Origin: Pirellulaceae bacterium
Lineage (GTDB): Bacteria; Planctomycetota; Planctomycetia; Pirellulales; Pirellulaceae
DNA length: 64,000 nt
NCBI GenBank assembly: GCA_026004795.1
Contig: BPJV01000005.1
Span: 62,001-126,000, forward strand
Direction: 5' to 3'
Shown here: positions 9,334 through 18,173 of the stretch, in pieces
Layout of the letters: each line of letters begins with the position of its first letter
How positions within the stretch are numbered: the stretch's first letter is position 1
Notes under the pieces: generated by a model
Told to the model about the DNA's origin: nothing
Databases searched by the model: none
What the model saw: the letters and a program-made list of their open reading frames with translations, nothing else
Made by a program: the position numbers and the translations under genes

Positions 9334-9924
9334 TCAATGGGAAACGGGCTTCTCGATGTCTAGCAATTCACAGACCCGATCGACCAGGTCTTCCACAGCA
9401 AACGGCTTTTGCACAAAGCCGTCGGCGCCAGCGTCGGTCAATTCCTTAACCTTGTCTGGCTCCACCATCCCCGATATGCAAATGATTTTCACCGAGTCGA
9501 GCGCCCTGTCACTGCGCACGCGCTGACACACTTCCTTCCCGTTGATATCGGGAAGCATCACATCCAATATCACGATGTCGGGGCGAAACTCCTTGACTTG
9601 CATGCCCGCATCGAAGCCATTGTTGGCCGTGCGGATCTCAAATCTTCCGTCTCGCTGAAAAGCATCGGCAATCAATTCCACCAGGTCCTGCTCGTCGTCG
9701 ACGATGAGCAGCTTTTTCTTGCCGTTTTCCAGCGCGTCGGTAGGAATGCCATTTTCTTTCATGAAGGCGTAGAGTTGATCACGCGGGATCCGGCGGAAGC
9801 GGCTTCCTGGAACCCGAAAGCCCTTCAGAGTTCCGTTGTCGAAGCATCGAATGATCGTCTGCTGGCTGACCTTGCAGATTTTTGCAGCTTCACCCGTTGT
9901 AAACACCGTCTTGTTGGTCGACAT
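9334..9924 (-). CDS. HTH-receiver response regulator (excisionase-like HTH first, REC second)
   Basis: About residues 5-55 form an excisionase/MerR-type helix-turn-helix (FTTGEAAKICKVSQQTIIRC ... RVPGSRFRRIPRDQL), and residues about 68-190 form a receiver domain: acidic pair DDE, phospho-Asp in DIVILDVMLPD, Thr/Ser region CISGM and the conserved Lys in VQKPF. The order is the reverse of common response regulators, whose output domain follows the receiver. It probably binds DNA and is modulated by phosphorylation, plausibly from the kinase downstream. ATG 9924 was taken; a GTG start 12 nt upstream is also possible. A strong promoter lies about 235 bp upstream, so the transcript would have a long leader. 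Confidence 0.9.
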   Translation of the reverse strand: MSTNKTVFTTGEAAKICKVSQQTIIRCFDNGTLKGFRVPGSRFRRIPRDQLYAFMKENGIPTDALENGKKKLLIVDDEQDLVELIADAFQRDGRFEIRTANNGFDAGMQVKEFRPDIVILDVMLPDINGKEVCQRVRSDRALDSVKIICISGMVEPDKVKELTDAGADGFVQKPFAVEDLVDRVCELLDIEKPVSH

Positions 9925-10159
9925 GGTTTCCACCACCCTTCCTGTTTGATGGTTCCGCTAGGTGCAATCGGTCTGGGTGAATGTTCATCCTTCCACCGCA
10001 TTGCCTCGAGTCGTCGTTAGGGGGACTCGTCTAGCCAAGAAAATGGAAAAGCTTCATTGATCGAGGCGGCTCAGGAACCCTTGCTGTTCTCTCCTCAGTT
10101 CCTCATCCTGCTGCCATCCCCGCTCCAGCCAAGTTTGCCAAGATTGACTGGACTAGCGG

Positions 10160-10187
10160 ATTATAGCGAATAGGCAGGCTGGGTCAA
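10160..10187 (-). promoter_or_regulatory. Strong vegetative promoter for the HTH-receiver regulator
   Basis: On the minus strand TTGACC and a perfect TATAAT are spaced by 16 bp. The start point would be near 10153, leaving a leader of roughly 230 nt before the regulator's ATG. Confidence 0.6.
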
Positions 10188-10300
10188 GATTGACGTATCT
10201 GGCTTAAGTTTTAGGGAAATCATAGGTTACGCACGCAGATCTGGAATCACCAGGAAATTTCCCCGATTTTTGTTAAGCGCGCTGGTAAAGCTGCCTGCGG

Positions 10301-10320
10301 TTTAAGCACTGGTGCTTAAA
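10301..10320. promoter_or_regulatory. 20-bp palindrome upstream of amtB, possible activator site
   Basis: TTTAAGCACTGGTGCTTAAA has perfect 9-bp arms with a 2-bp centre. It lies about 135 bp upstream of the sigma-54 promoter, a normal position for an enhancer-binding activator. The half-site GCAC/GTGC recalls NtrC sites but the spacing is shorter than the NtrC consensus. Confidence 0.5.
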
Positions 10321-10452
10321 GAGCGAGCGTCGCTAAGGGCGTCGGCCCCCTTAAGGCGATTCATGAGAAAAAACGCCTGGAATCGCAACTAGCTGTCTGC
10401 CATTGCCTTATGGTTGTTGAGTCGCCGTAGCTCCAGTCTGTCTATGGGTTAA

Positions 10453-10468
10453 TGGCACGATCTTTGCC
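10453..10468 (+). promoter_or_regulatory. Sigma-54 (RpoN) -24/-12 promoter for amtB
   Basis: TGGCACGATCTTTGCC matches the sigma-54 consensus TGGCACG-N4-TTGC, with GG and GC exactly 10 bp apart. It lies 240 bp upstream of the amtB start, which fits nitrogen-controlled transcription of the transporter and PII genes. Confidence 0.7.
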
Positions 10469-10708
10469 ATGAGGGAAGGCGACGCGTTTCTGCTGGCAAA
10501 CCTTCCGTGTCGGCGCGCAGCACGTGACGGTCCGGGTAGGCATCCGGGCGTGCTAGCAGGGGGCGGCAACTGGTTACGTTCTTTTGTGTTCAGGTGAGTG
10601 TTTGGAGACTGGTGCAGCACTGGTCTCTAGCAGGCGGACCTCACTCCTCCCGACGAATACTCACCGTGATTTGCTTCGTTGGTTTCTCGAGTAGAAGGCG
10701 GATTGCAC

Positions 10709-12154
10709 ATGTTTTACACCCTGTCTGGTATGGCCCCCTGGAGGCGGTGGGCGGTCGTGTTCGGAGTCGCGTTGGGAGTCATGGTTACCTGGACGTCATT
10801 GGGCGGCGTTCCCTCATTGTTCGCTCAGGAAGAGGCAGCAATCCAGACAACCGTAGAAGAGACAGAAGCGGCGGCTGGCGACGAGGCGGTTTCCGAGGAG
10901 GCCGAGGCAGACCTCGGCGTAGGCTACGCGCTGGACAACACGTTCTTGTTCTTGGCTGCTGTGCTCGTATTCTTCATGCAGGCCGGTTTCGCCATGGTGG
11001 AATCGGGCTTCAACGCGCAAAAAAACGCCGTCAACGTTCTGTTCAAGAACTCGATGGACATTTGCGTGGGCGTGCTTCTCTACTTCTTCATCGGGTTTGG
11101 CATCATGTACGGTGCCAATTATGCCGGGGTCGAAAACCCCTCGAAATACTTTGTGTTCGGGGGAGTGGGGATCGATGGCTACAGCGATGGGACGTTTAGC
11201 CCCGAAGTTGCTTGGTTGTTCCAAGCCGTATTTGCTGCCACCGCCGCCACCATTGTTTCGGGGGCGGTCGCCGGTCGGATGAAAGTGGCCGGATATCTCA
11301 TCTACAGTGCGGTGCTGACCGGATTGGTGTATCCGATCAGCGGTTACTGGAAGTGGGGTGGCGGCTGGTTGAATGAAATGGGTTTTCAAGATTTCGCTGG
11401 CTCAGCCGTGGTGCATGCTCTGGGAGGTTTCGCCGGTCTTGCTGGAGCCATTGTTCTCGGCCCGCGGATCGGTCGCTTTGTCGACGGAAAGAGCGTCCCC
11501 ATGCCCGGTCACAATCTCCCCTTGGCCGCGTTGGGAGTATTCATTTTGTGGTTCGGATGGTACGGCTTCAATCCCGGTTCAGCGCTAGGGTTTCAATCGA
11601 CCGACGGCATCAATCTGACGATGCACTGCGCGGTCACCACCACATTGGCCGCTGGAGCTGGGGGGCTGCTGGCCACGGTGTTGAGTTGGGTGCTGTTCAA
11701 GAAGCCTGATCTGTCGATGGGGCTCAATGGAATCCTTGGCGGGCTTGTCGGCATCACGGCGTGCTGCGACACGATGTCCAACATGCAGTCGGTGCTGGTG
11801 GGAAGTGTGGCCGGCGTAATTGTTGTCGCCGGGATCCTGTTGTTGGACAAGCTGCAAATCGACGACCCGGTCGGGGCGTTCCCGGTCCATGGATTGTGCG
11901 GAATCTGGGGATGTTTGGCCATCGGTATCCTGCCGAACGGCTATCTGGAAGATGGCACTACTTCCTTCGTGACCCAGCTAATCGGTACGACGGTCATCTG
12001 TGCGTGGGCATTCGTCACCATGGCGGGACTGTTCGTGGCGTTGAAGGCGGTGGGAATCTTGCGGGTCAAGCCCGAGGAAGAATTGACCGGCTTGGACATC
12101 TCCGAGCATGGGATGCACGCCTACCCGGCGGATGCGGTGGCGAAGGCCAGCTAA
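10709..12154 (+). CDS. amtB: Ammonium transporter AmtB
   Basis: An ammonium channel of the inner membrane. The protein (481 residues) starts with a signal peptide (about residues 1-38, ending near SLFAQEE), then an acidic Glu/Ala-rich segment, then 11 membrane segments. Family marks are FFMQAGFAMVESGF, the pore His in SAVVHALGGFAGL, the GWYGFNPGSALG loop and the second pore His in FPVHGLCGIWG. The ATG at 10709 is preceded by AGAAGG. The PII gene lies 344 bp downstream, the common amtB-glnK arrangement; PII proteins block AmtB when nitrogen is plentiful. A sigma-54 promoter is present upstream. Confidence 0.95.
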   Translation: MFYTLSGMAPWRRWAVVFGVALGVMVTWTSLGGVPSLFAQEEAAIQTTVEETEAAAGDEAVSEEAEADLGVGYALDNTFLFLAAVLVFFMQAGFAMVESGFNAQKNAVNVLFKNSMDICVGVLLYFFIGFGIMYGANYAGVENPSKYFVFGGVGIDGYSDGTFSPEVAWLFQAVFAATAATIVSGAVAGRMKVAGYLIYSAVLTGLVYPISGYWKWGGGWLNEMGFQDFAGSAVVHALGGFAGLAGAIVLGPRIGRFVDGKSVPMPGHNLPLAALGVFILWFGWYGFNPGSALGFQSTDGINLTMHCAVTTTLAAGAGGLLATVLSWVLFKKPDLSMGLNGILGGLVGITACCDTMSNMQSVLVGSVAGVIVVAGILLLDKLQIDDPVGAFPVHGLCGIWGCLAIGILPNGYLEDGTTSFVTQLIGTTVICAWAFVTMAGLFVALKAVGILRVKPEEELTGLDISEHGMHAYPADAVAKAS

Positions 12155-12197
12155 TCCCCCAAGTCGTTAGTTGAAGGCAACCCTACCCAAGTCACCT

Positions 12198-12238
12198 GGA
12201 GCGGTGGCGATGATTCGTCCCGCTCCGGGCGGCTTTTT
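12198..12238 (+). terminator. Possible hairpin after amtB
   Basis: GGAGCGG and CCGCTCC form a 7-bp stem with a 15-nt loop, followed after GGGCGGC by five T residues. The distance between stem and T-run makes it only a moderate terminator candidate. The rest of the amtB-PII spacer shows nothing clear. Confidence 0.35.
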
Positions 12239-12498
12239 CCCAGCCTTATTCAACGATCGATCCAAGGAGCGTTCTGCCGGCCTCTTCCTGCGTGTCCGCC
12301 TCGCGCTGGTATGCCGGCAGCGCTCGCTTTTTCTTTTCCGCCGATCATCTTTCGGCCCTGGAAGCGCGGCCCGCCTTGTAAATCGATCCCTTTGGGCTAC
12401 GATACCAGCGGCGGTGGAACTGCTCTTTCTTCTCGCTCAAGGGCGACCTTGCCTGCCCTTTCATGCCTTGAACAAGACCTGCCAGGGGATGTCGTTCG

Positions 12499-12846
12499 GT
12501 GAAGCTGATCATTGCCATTGTTCAACCCAGTCGTTTAGAAGCAGTCAAGCAGGCGTTAGTCGACGTCGAGGTGTTCCGGTTGACGGTGCTAGACTGCCAA
12601 GGGTTTGGCCGACAGCGGGGCCAGTTGAGCGCGCACCGTCGCGAGTCGACTTCTTTGCAATTGATGCGCAAAATCCAATTGCAAATCGCGGTCAATGATG
12701 AGTTCGTCGAGCCCACGGTCGACGCGATTCTGCGCGCCGCCCGCACCGGTGAAAAAGGGCAGATCGGAGATGGAAAAGTATTCGTGTTGCCGCTAGAAGA
12801 ATGCATTCGCATTCGCACAGGTGAACGTGGGCCAGAAGCCATTTGA
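12499..12846 (+). CDS. glnK: PII nitrogen-regulatory protein with a divergent T-loop
   Basis: A trimeric signal protein that reports ATP/ADP and 2-oxoglutarate and controls AmtB. The 115-residue length, the start KLIIAIVQPSRL, the GFGRQRG B-strand and the C-terminal IGDGKVFVLPLEECIRIRTGE are classical. The T-loop, which normally carries the YRGAEY segment with modifiable Tyr51, here reads SAHRRESTSLQLMRK and contains no Tyr, so uridylylation is not possible at that site. The GTG start has AGGGGA 9 nt upstream. The name glnK rests on its position next to amtB. Confidence 0.92.
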   Translation: MKLIIAIVQPSRLEAVKQALVDVEVFRLTVLDCQGFGRQRGQLSAHRRESTSLQLMRKIQLQIAVNDEFVEPTVDAILRAARTGEKGQIGDGKVFVLPLEECIRIRTGERGPEAI

Positions 12847-12856
12847 TGGTTCCCTC

Positions 12857-13444
12857 TCAGCTGGGCGCATCAGGATCGTGCCCCTGGGAACGTGCAGGAG
12901 AATGGGGAGCAAAGCGCTCCAGCCAATAGGCTACATCGGCATCAGCAAGTTCCGCGTCCGTAGCTTCAGGTTCGTCATACCCGGTGCCCTGGGCACCGGC
13001 GGGGAATGTGGCCGAGGCCCATAAGTGAACGAGGCTTCCATCGTGCAACTGATCCCAGAAGTCCGCGGCATCCAGCACGATCGCACGATGCGTCATGGCC
13101 ACTTTCTGGATCTGATGATCGGAACTGATGACGGCGAGGAAGTTTTTCGCGTGCGGATGTTCACGAATCAATTCGATGATCCGCTGGTCGGCATGCGGAT
13201 AGCCGTGGGAGAATTCTACTTGGACCGACCAGCAGGCTAGCGAGTCGTCGTCGGTGGTCGGTTGCGGAAAGCGAGTGTCAAACACCACGCGCGTTTCCGC
13301 ATGCCATGCCGGCAGAAGACGATGTTGCAACCGTCGCAGCAGTTCATGGCGGGCACGTGCCCAACCACCGGGCAACTGGGCTCGCTGACTTAGCCCGGCG
13401 GCCCATAAGAGGTTGTAGCCGTCGATCAGCAGGCGAATGGCCAT
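12857..13444 (-). CDS. YacP-like NYN-domain (PIN-like) putative ribonuclease
   Basis: A 195-residue protein beginning with MAIRLLIDGYNLLW, the first acidic strand of the NYN/PIN fold, followed by RVVFDTRFPQP, an ADQRIIELI helix and VISSDHQIQKVA with the further conserved Asp. NYN proteins are metal-dependent RNA endonucleases; Rae1/YacP of Bacillus is an example. The ATG at 13444 has a GGAGGA site immediately upstream and overlaps nothing; a longer in-frame extension lacks similarity. It converges on the PII gene with only 10 bp between the stops. The Asp-rich C-terminal tail is poorly conserved in type. Confidence 0.82.
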   Translation of the reverse strand: MAIRLLIDGYNLLWAAGLSQRAQLPGGWARARHELLRRLQHRLLPAWHAETRVVFDTRFPQPTTDDDSLACWSVQVEFSHGYPHADQRIIELIREHPHAKNFLAVISSDHQIQKVAMTHRAIVLDAADFWDQLHDGSLVHLWASATFPAGAQGTGYDEPEATDAELADADVAYWLERFAPHSPARSQGHDPDAPS

Positions 13445-13825
13445 GGTCCATTCCTCCTCTGCTCCGCCCCGCGCAAATATGCGCATGGGGCTGGTCGTGG
13501 ATAGTAGCCAGGAGTAAACCTCAGCGGTCTGCGCGGGAGGACCGTCCCCGGAACGCTGAGTTGATGCTGAAGATCATGATAGCCTACGGCTGCGGCAACG
13601 GGCACACCTGCTCTGCCACAGGTGCGTGGTTGGTGGGAAGAAGCGGATACTAGCCGAGACGTTTGCGGGGCGCAGTGCGCTGATGCTTCTGCCAGGAGGA
13701 TGCACAGCCTACCTCACGCTTCGTGTGGCAGGCTGCGAAGACGATTTCATCAGCAACAAAGTGACGATCCCCAGGGGACAACGGGTAGCACCATCCATGG
13801 GACAGCGCAATCCACTGGAAACGAT
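13445..13825. other. Intergenic stretch with an imperfect hairpin
   Basis: About 380 bp without a supported gene. CTCAGCG (13520-13526) and CGCTGAG (13554-13560) are inverted arms, with CGGTC/GACCG nested in between; there is no following T-run. It could be a structured leader or a transcript end between the NYN gene and the large gene behind it. Confidence 0.35.
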
Positions 13826-16800
13826 CTACCGCGACCACGCTTCCTGATCGAAGATGGAGTCGATCGCTGCGAGGTAGTTTTCATGAGCGGAGACCGGAGG
13901 ATTGTCGAGATCAATCTGCTGGAACTCGAAATCGTCCATATCTCCAAAGACGCGCACGATCGTATTCCCCGACGCATCCGTTGTTTTCATAAAGTCGCGA
14001 CGACCGAGGAAAGCGCTGAATACGTCATGGTTGTTGTTGACGTAGCTGATCACCAGCGAATTGCCATCGCTGCTGAGCACTGCTTCGGTAAACATGGAAT
14101 GCTGGAACCCGTCGAGCATTGCCGTCCATAGCAGGGAGTTGTTATCACCAACCGCCACGTAGAACCCTTGGTTGACGGCCGAGGGATCTCGTTGCAGGAT
14201 CGCCGCCTGGATCGAAGCAAGTTTATTTGCCGTGAAGGCATCAACGCCGCGCACCGCGAAGTTGTATCCGGACGCGTCACCACCACCGGGTTCCGGAATG
14301 CGGATCGTAAACTGATTGGCGATCAGATCCGCATCCCCGAGTGGTCCCGGGACATCCAGGCCATCGAGGAAATGAGGAGGAGGAGTCATCTTGACGACGT
14401 ACTCTCCCGGAGGCATTTCCGGAAAACGATAGCTGCCGTCGGCAAGCGTCATTACGGAGACCGGCGCGATCGGTTCACCCAGCGCCGATCCGGAGATGGT
14501 GACGATGATTCCTCCCAACCGCCGTTCCGCCGCATCGATGACGCCATCGTTGGTTTCATCGACCCATACCGTGCCGCTGATATCGGCAGGAATAAACGGC
14601 TTCACTTCAATGTGGACGGTGCCCACCGTGCTGTTCTGATGGCCATTGCCACTGGGACCACTGTCTTCGACGGTGTATTGGAAGGATGCCGGTCCAATGT
14701 AGCCAGGATCTGGCGTGTAGCTGATCGTGCCGTCTGCATTGAGCACCACGGTGCCGTGGATGTCGGCGCCCGGTGTAACCGAGACGATCGTCAGCGATTG
14801 ATCACTCTCGTTCGCCGGGCCGGGAAGGTCGTTGGCCAACAGTTCGGCAGACGTGATGATTCTCGTGCGATCGACGAACGCCACCAAGTTGTCGTCGCCG
14901 GCAACGGGAGCGTCGTTGATGGGGGCGACCTGGACCGTCACCGTTCCAGTGGCGGTGCCGCCAGCGCCGTCGCTGAGCGTATAGGTGAACGTATCGGTGC
15001 CGAAGTAGTCAGCCGGTGGGGTGTAGGAAATGGTGGTTCCGGTCAGCGCCACCGTAGCTCCGGAACTGCTGACCGCACTCACCCCGGTGACGGACAAAGT
15101 TTGCGTGCCCTGTTCGTCCGGCGGGCCGGCCAAGTCATTGGCCAACAGCAAGCTCACGTCGAACGCGGCAGCGGTATCTTCGACTGCGTCCAGTGAATCG
15201 GGGTTGGCGATCGGATCATCATTTACTGCATTGACGGTGATGACCACGGTGGCCGTGCTGGATAGCGGAGGATCGCCGTTGTCGGTCGCGGTATACTCGA
15301 ATTCGAAAATTCCATTGAAATTGGCCGCCGGGGTGTAGACCACATTGCTACCTTGGATGGCGACCGATCCACCTCCAGCCGTCAATGCGTTTACCGAAGT
15401 AAGGGTCAGCGTCTGCGGAGCTGCCGATCCCGGTCCTTCGCCGGCTCCTGGGGAATCATTGGACAAGAGCGTGGCGATGGGAATGGTCAACGCCATGTCT
15501 TCGTCCGTGCTAGCCGCGTCATCGGCCAACTCCGGAGGATCATTGACATTGGTGATCGTAACCAACACCGTTCCCACCGAATCTTGCCCCTGCTGCGCGG
15601 TGTCGTTCATGACATAGGTGAATTGATCGCTTCCGAAAAAGTCCGGATCGTTGGGGGTGTAGGTGACCGTATCGTCAGTCAGGTCCGTGGGAGTCCCGTT
15701 GTCATCGATCGTCACCGTGCCATGAGTTCCGTCATTGACGCTCAGCAACGTGGCGGCCGCGCCCGGGTGCACCCGATCATTGGCCAAGACATCGATGTTG
15801 AAGATGGGTTGCCCTTCGACACCGGAGGCGACATCGGTGCGGGCGCGCGGGAGCACGCCCGGCTCAACCGTCACCGTTACGATCGCCGTGGCTTGCAGTC
15901 CACCGGCATCCTCGATGGTGTAACTGAATGTATCCTGGCCGATAAAATCTGCGGGAGGAACGTAAATAATCGCTTGACCATCGGCGGTGATGGTTACCGT
16001 GCCTCCCTGCGCTGTGCTGCCGACACTCACGACGCGGATACCGTCGGTACCTTCATTGGGGCCGCCATTGTCGTTGGTCAACACTTCCAGTCGATTGTCC
16101 AAGTCGCTGGCCGTGGAATTCTCCGTGACCGTGAACGAATCATCGATGGCGACCGGAGCGTCGTTTACTGGCGTGATGTTGATGGTAACGGTTGCTTCGT
16201 TGGATGTCAGTCCTGTGCTATCGACAGCTACGTACGCCAGCACGGCTTGGCCGAAGAAGTCAGCGGGCGGAGTAAACGTGGTACCTACCAAGGTGGAACC
16301 TACAGGAACGTTGACCGCAGTTACCGACTGGATGGAAAGCGTACGTGGAGCAGTAACCTGGTCGTTCACCGTGACGTTGCCATCGAGCGTGATCGAAGTG
16401 TCCTCGGCGATCGTTAGCGTGTCATTGATCGCTACCGGCGATGTCGGATCCTGGATGACGGTAATCGAGAACGGATCGCCATAAATCACTTGCTCAGGAG
16501 TGAGACGACCAAAGGGATCCAGCGGATCCGTGGCGTCGGGCATGATCGCAATCATGTCGTGCAGCGGACTATCATCGGCAGGGTTGGGCGTAAAGGTGAT
16601 GACGCCTGGTGCCCGGGCAAACATGGGGATGGAGAACAACAGTTTGAACTCTGAAGGATCCGGAAACGGCAGCGTCTGGGAGGCCGCCCCGATTTCGTCA
16701 AACGCGTTCACCGTCAGCGTCGCTTCTCGAGCAAAATCGTAGAGATCCCCAAACTCGGTGATCTTGCTTCCCAAAAAGCTCAGCAGGTTCTTCAACTCCG

Positions 16801-17857
16801 TAATCCTCTGCTCCTGCTCCGGCGTCCGGTCCCCCACAGGGATGCCTTCCAAGGATTGGAGTTCCAGTTGCAGGTCCCGGACAGGTACATCCCCTTCCAC
16901 GACCTCGGCAACGGTTATCTGCAGCGGTTGACCGTTGGTGGTGACCACATTCGAAGAATCGGGAACCAGGAGGGGCAAGTCCTGACCGGCTAACGCACCT
17001 TTGAATCGGATTTCAAAGTTGTAGCGCGTAAAGATGTTGTTTTCGCGGTCCTCATTCATCGCCGTCTGGTCGACGATCACTTCCACATTGCCCGCTCCAA
17101 TACTCGACATCGCCTCCAACGCCGATTGCATGGCTGTAGCGACGGCGCCGACCGACCGCGGGCTACCACCAGAGGTAAACAAACCAATCGGGCCTGACGT
17201 CTCTCCGCCCAGCGACAGCGTGAAGGAGCTCGAGGTATTGGAGCTATCAATGGTGTCGATGAAGAACTTGAGCGTTTGAATCTCACCAGCAGCAACATCG
17301 AATGCCGCACTGTTGTCGAAGTCGATATCGAGGTAAGCAGCCGATATGCCTTGCGCCTGAAAACCACGAACGTCACGGATGTAAGTTACCAACTGGAACT
17401 GCTGCCCGACGACCACCTGGTTGTTGGGAATCGGTTGGCCATTGAGATCGACGAACTCGTATCGGAACTCCGCCACATCGGGCTGACCGGCGTGTTCGCC
17501 TTCCGCATTCAGGAGGTTGATTACCATCAACGCATCGATGGCGCTTAAGTAATTATCGCCATTGACATCGAACATGGCTCGGTGATTCGACGGCGAGGAT
17601 TGGCCTACCAATTGTCCCCCGTGGCCGCGATTCAACGCATTGATCGTGATCAGCGCGTCGAGCGGAGTGACGTTGAAGTCGCGATTGACATCGGCCGGAT
17701 AGATCGAATTGTGATAATATGCCAATCCGTCCGCACTCAGCAGCCTTCGTCCCTCCAAGGATTCGATGGCGAGACGCTTGGGATGCTGGACCGGCTGGTG
17801 GTCCATGCCGCTTCGAGAGATCATTCGTTGGAACAAGTTGCCGTTTCGTTTTTTCAT
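13826..17857 (-). CDS. Large surface protein: N-terminal dockerin-like pair, tandem cadherin-like repeats, SdrD-type B domain
   Basis: A predicted exported protein of 1343 residues. The N-terminus carries the planctomycete motif IESLEGRRLLSAD (residues 31-43). Two dockerin-like calcium loops follow immediately (DVNRDFNVTPLDALITIN at 55-72 and DVNGDNYLSAIDALMVIN at 97-114), an unusual place since dockerins normally sit at the C-terminus. From about 470 to 1085 there are about six repeats of the NDAP..DD....E tandem-repeat type (cadherin-like, Ig fold), each with a SYTP.ADF.G..TFTYT core. An SdrD/Cna-B-type domain (ISGTVWVDETNDGVID ... GSYRFPEMPPGEY) lies at about 1090-1185. A roughly 150-residue C-terminal region is unrecognised. 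Likely adhesive or structural at the cell surface; partner unknown. Confidence 0.85.
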   Translation of the reverse strand: MKKRNGNLFQRMISRSGMDHQPVQHPKRLAIESLEGRRLLSADGLAYYHNSIYPADVNRDFNVTPLDALITINALNRGHGGQLVGQSSPSNHRAMFDVNGDNYLSAIDALMVINLLNAEGEHAGQPDVAEFRYEFVDLNGQPIPNNQVVVGQQFQLVTYIRDVRGFQAQGISAAYLDIDFDNSAAFDVAAGEIQTLKFFIDTIDSSNTSSSFTLSLGGETSGPIGLFTSGGSPRSVGAVATAMQSALEAMSSIGAGNVEVIVDQTAMNEDRENNIFTRYNFEIRFKGALAGQDLPLLVPDSSNVVTTNGQPLQITVAEVVEGDVPVRDLQLELQSLEGIPVGDRTPEQEQRITELKNLLSFLGSKITEFGDLYDFAREATLTVNAFDEIGAASQTLPFPDPSEFKLLFSIPMFARAPGVITFTPNPADDSPLHDMIAIMPDATDPLDPFGRLTPEQVIYGDPFSITVIQDPTSPVAINDTLTIAEDTSITLDGNVTVNDQVTAPRTLSIQSVTAVNVPVGSTLVGTTFTPPADFFGQAVLAYVAVDSTGLTSNEATVTINITPVNDAPVAIDDSFTVTENSTASDLDNRLEVLTNDNGGPNEGTDGIRVVSVGSTAQGGTVTITADGQAIIYVPPADFIGQDTFSYTIEDAGGLQATAIVTVTVEPGVLPRARTDVASGVEGQPIFNIDVLANDRVHPGAAATLLSVNDGTHGTVTIDDNGTPTDLTDDTVTYTPNDPDFFGSDQFTYVMNDTAQQGQDSVGTVLVTITNVNDPPELADDAASTDEDMALTIPIATLLSNDSPGAGEGPGSAAPQTLTLTSVNALTAGGGSVAIQGSNVVYTPAANFNGIFEFEYTATDNGDPPLSSTATVVITVNAVNDDPIANPDSLDAVEDTAAAFDVSLLLANDLAGPPDEQGTQTLSVTGVSAVSSSGATVALTGTTISYTPPADYFGTDTFTYTLSDGAGGTATGTVTVQVAPINDAPVAGDDNLVAFVDRTRIITSAELLANDLPGPANESDQSLTIVSVTPGADIHGTVVLNADGTISYTPDPGYIGPASFQYTVEDSGPSGNGHQNSTVGTVHIEVKPFIPADISGTVWVDETNDGVIDAAERRLGGIIVTISGSALGEPIAPVSVMTLADGSYRFPEMPPGEYVVKMTPPPHFLDGLDVPGPLGDADLIANQFTIRIPEPGGGDASGYNFAVRGVDAFTANKLASIQAAILQRDPSAVNQGFYVAVGDNNSLLWTAMLDGFQHSMFTEAVLSSDGNSLVISYVNNNHDVFSAFLGRRDFMKTTDASGNTIVRVFGDMDDFEFQQIDLDNPPVSAHENYLAAIDSIFDQEAWSR

Positions 17858-18173
17858 CGTTGAGCCTAAGACGTCCTGGTTACGGAGGATTCACTTCTCG
17901 ACTTCGCGACGCAACGTTGGGGAACAACCATGCTGCCAGCGATGTAGCGAGAAAAGACGATGAGGTCCCCACCGGAGTTGTAGAACTAGCTAGTCCTGTC
18001 CAGATTAGTTAAACCGAGCCGCTTTTTCAATTGAGGAAAAATGGGCGATTTGAGGGGCGGCTGCTGTTCCGCCGTAAACTCGAAACAACCGTTGCATTCC
18101 CACGGGTGCGACACCACTGCCACCTCTTGGATTGACGAGCGAACGAAAAGTTCCGGTAAACGTTGAAATTTGT
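17858..18173. other. Spacer between two large surface-protein genes
   Basis: About 315 bp, probably the promoter and leader of the gene ending at 17857 on the minus strand. No gene, repeat or convincing promoter was recognised. Confidence 0.4.

Noticed and set aside
8936-9363. Overlapping small genes between regulator and kinase
   Set aside because: TTG starts, no ribosome sites, Arg/Pro/Cys-rich composition typical of shadow frames, and both strands are open at once.
10301-10320. Calling the amtB palindrome an NtrC site
   Set aside because: The GCAC and GTGC half-sites are only 2 bp apart, closer than in the NtrC consensus, so it was left as an unnamed activator site.
14168-16417. Long plus-strand frames opposite the 1343-residue gene
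   Set aside because: They mirror the codon pattern of the real gene on the other strand and lack domain character.
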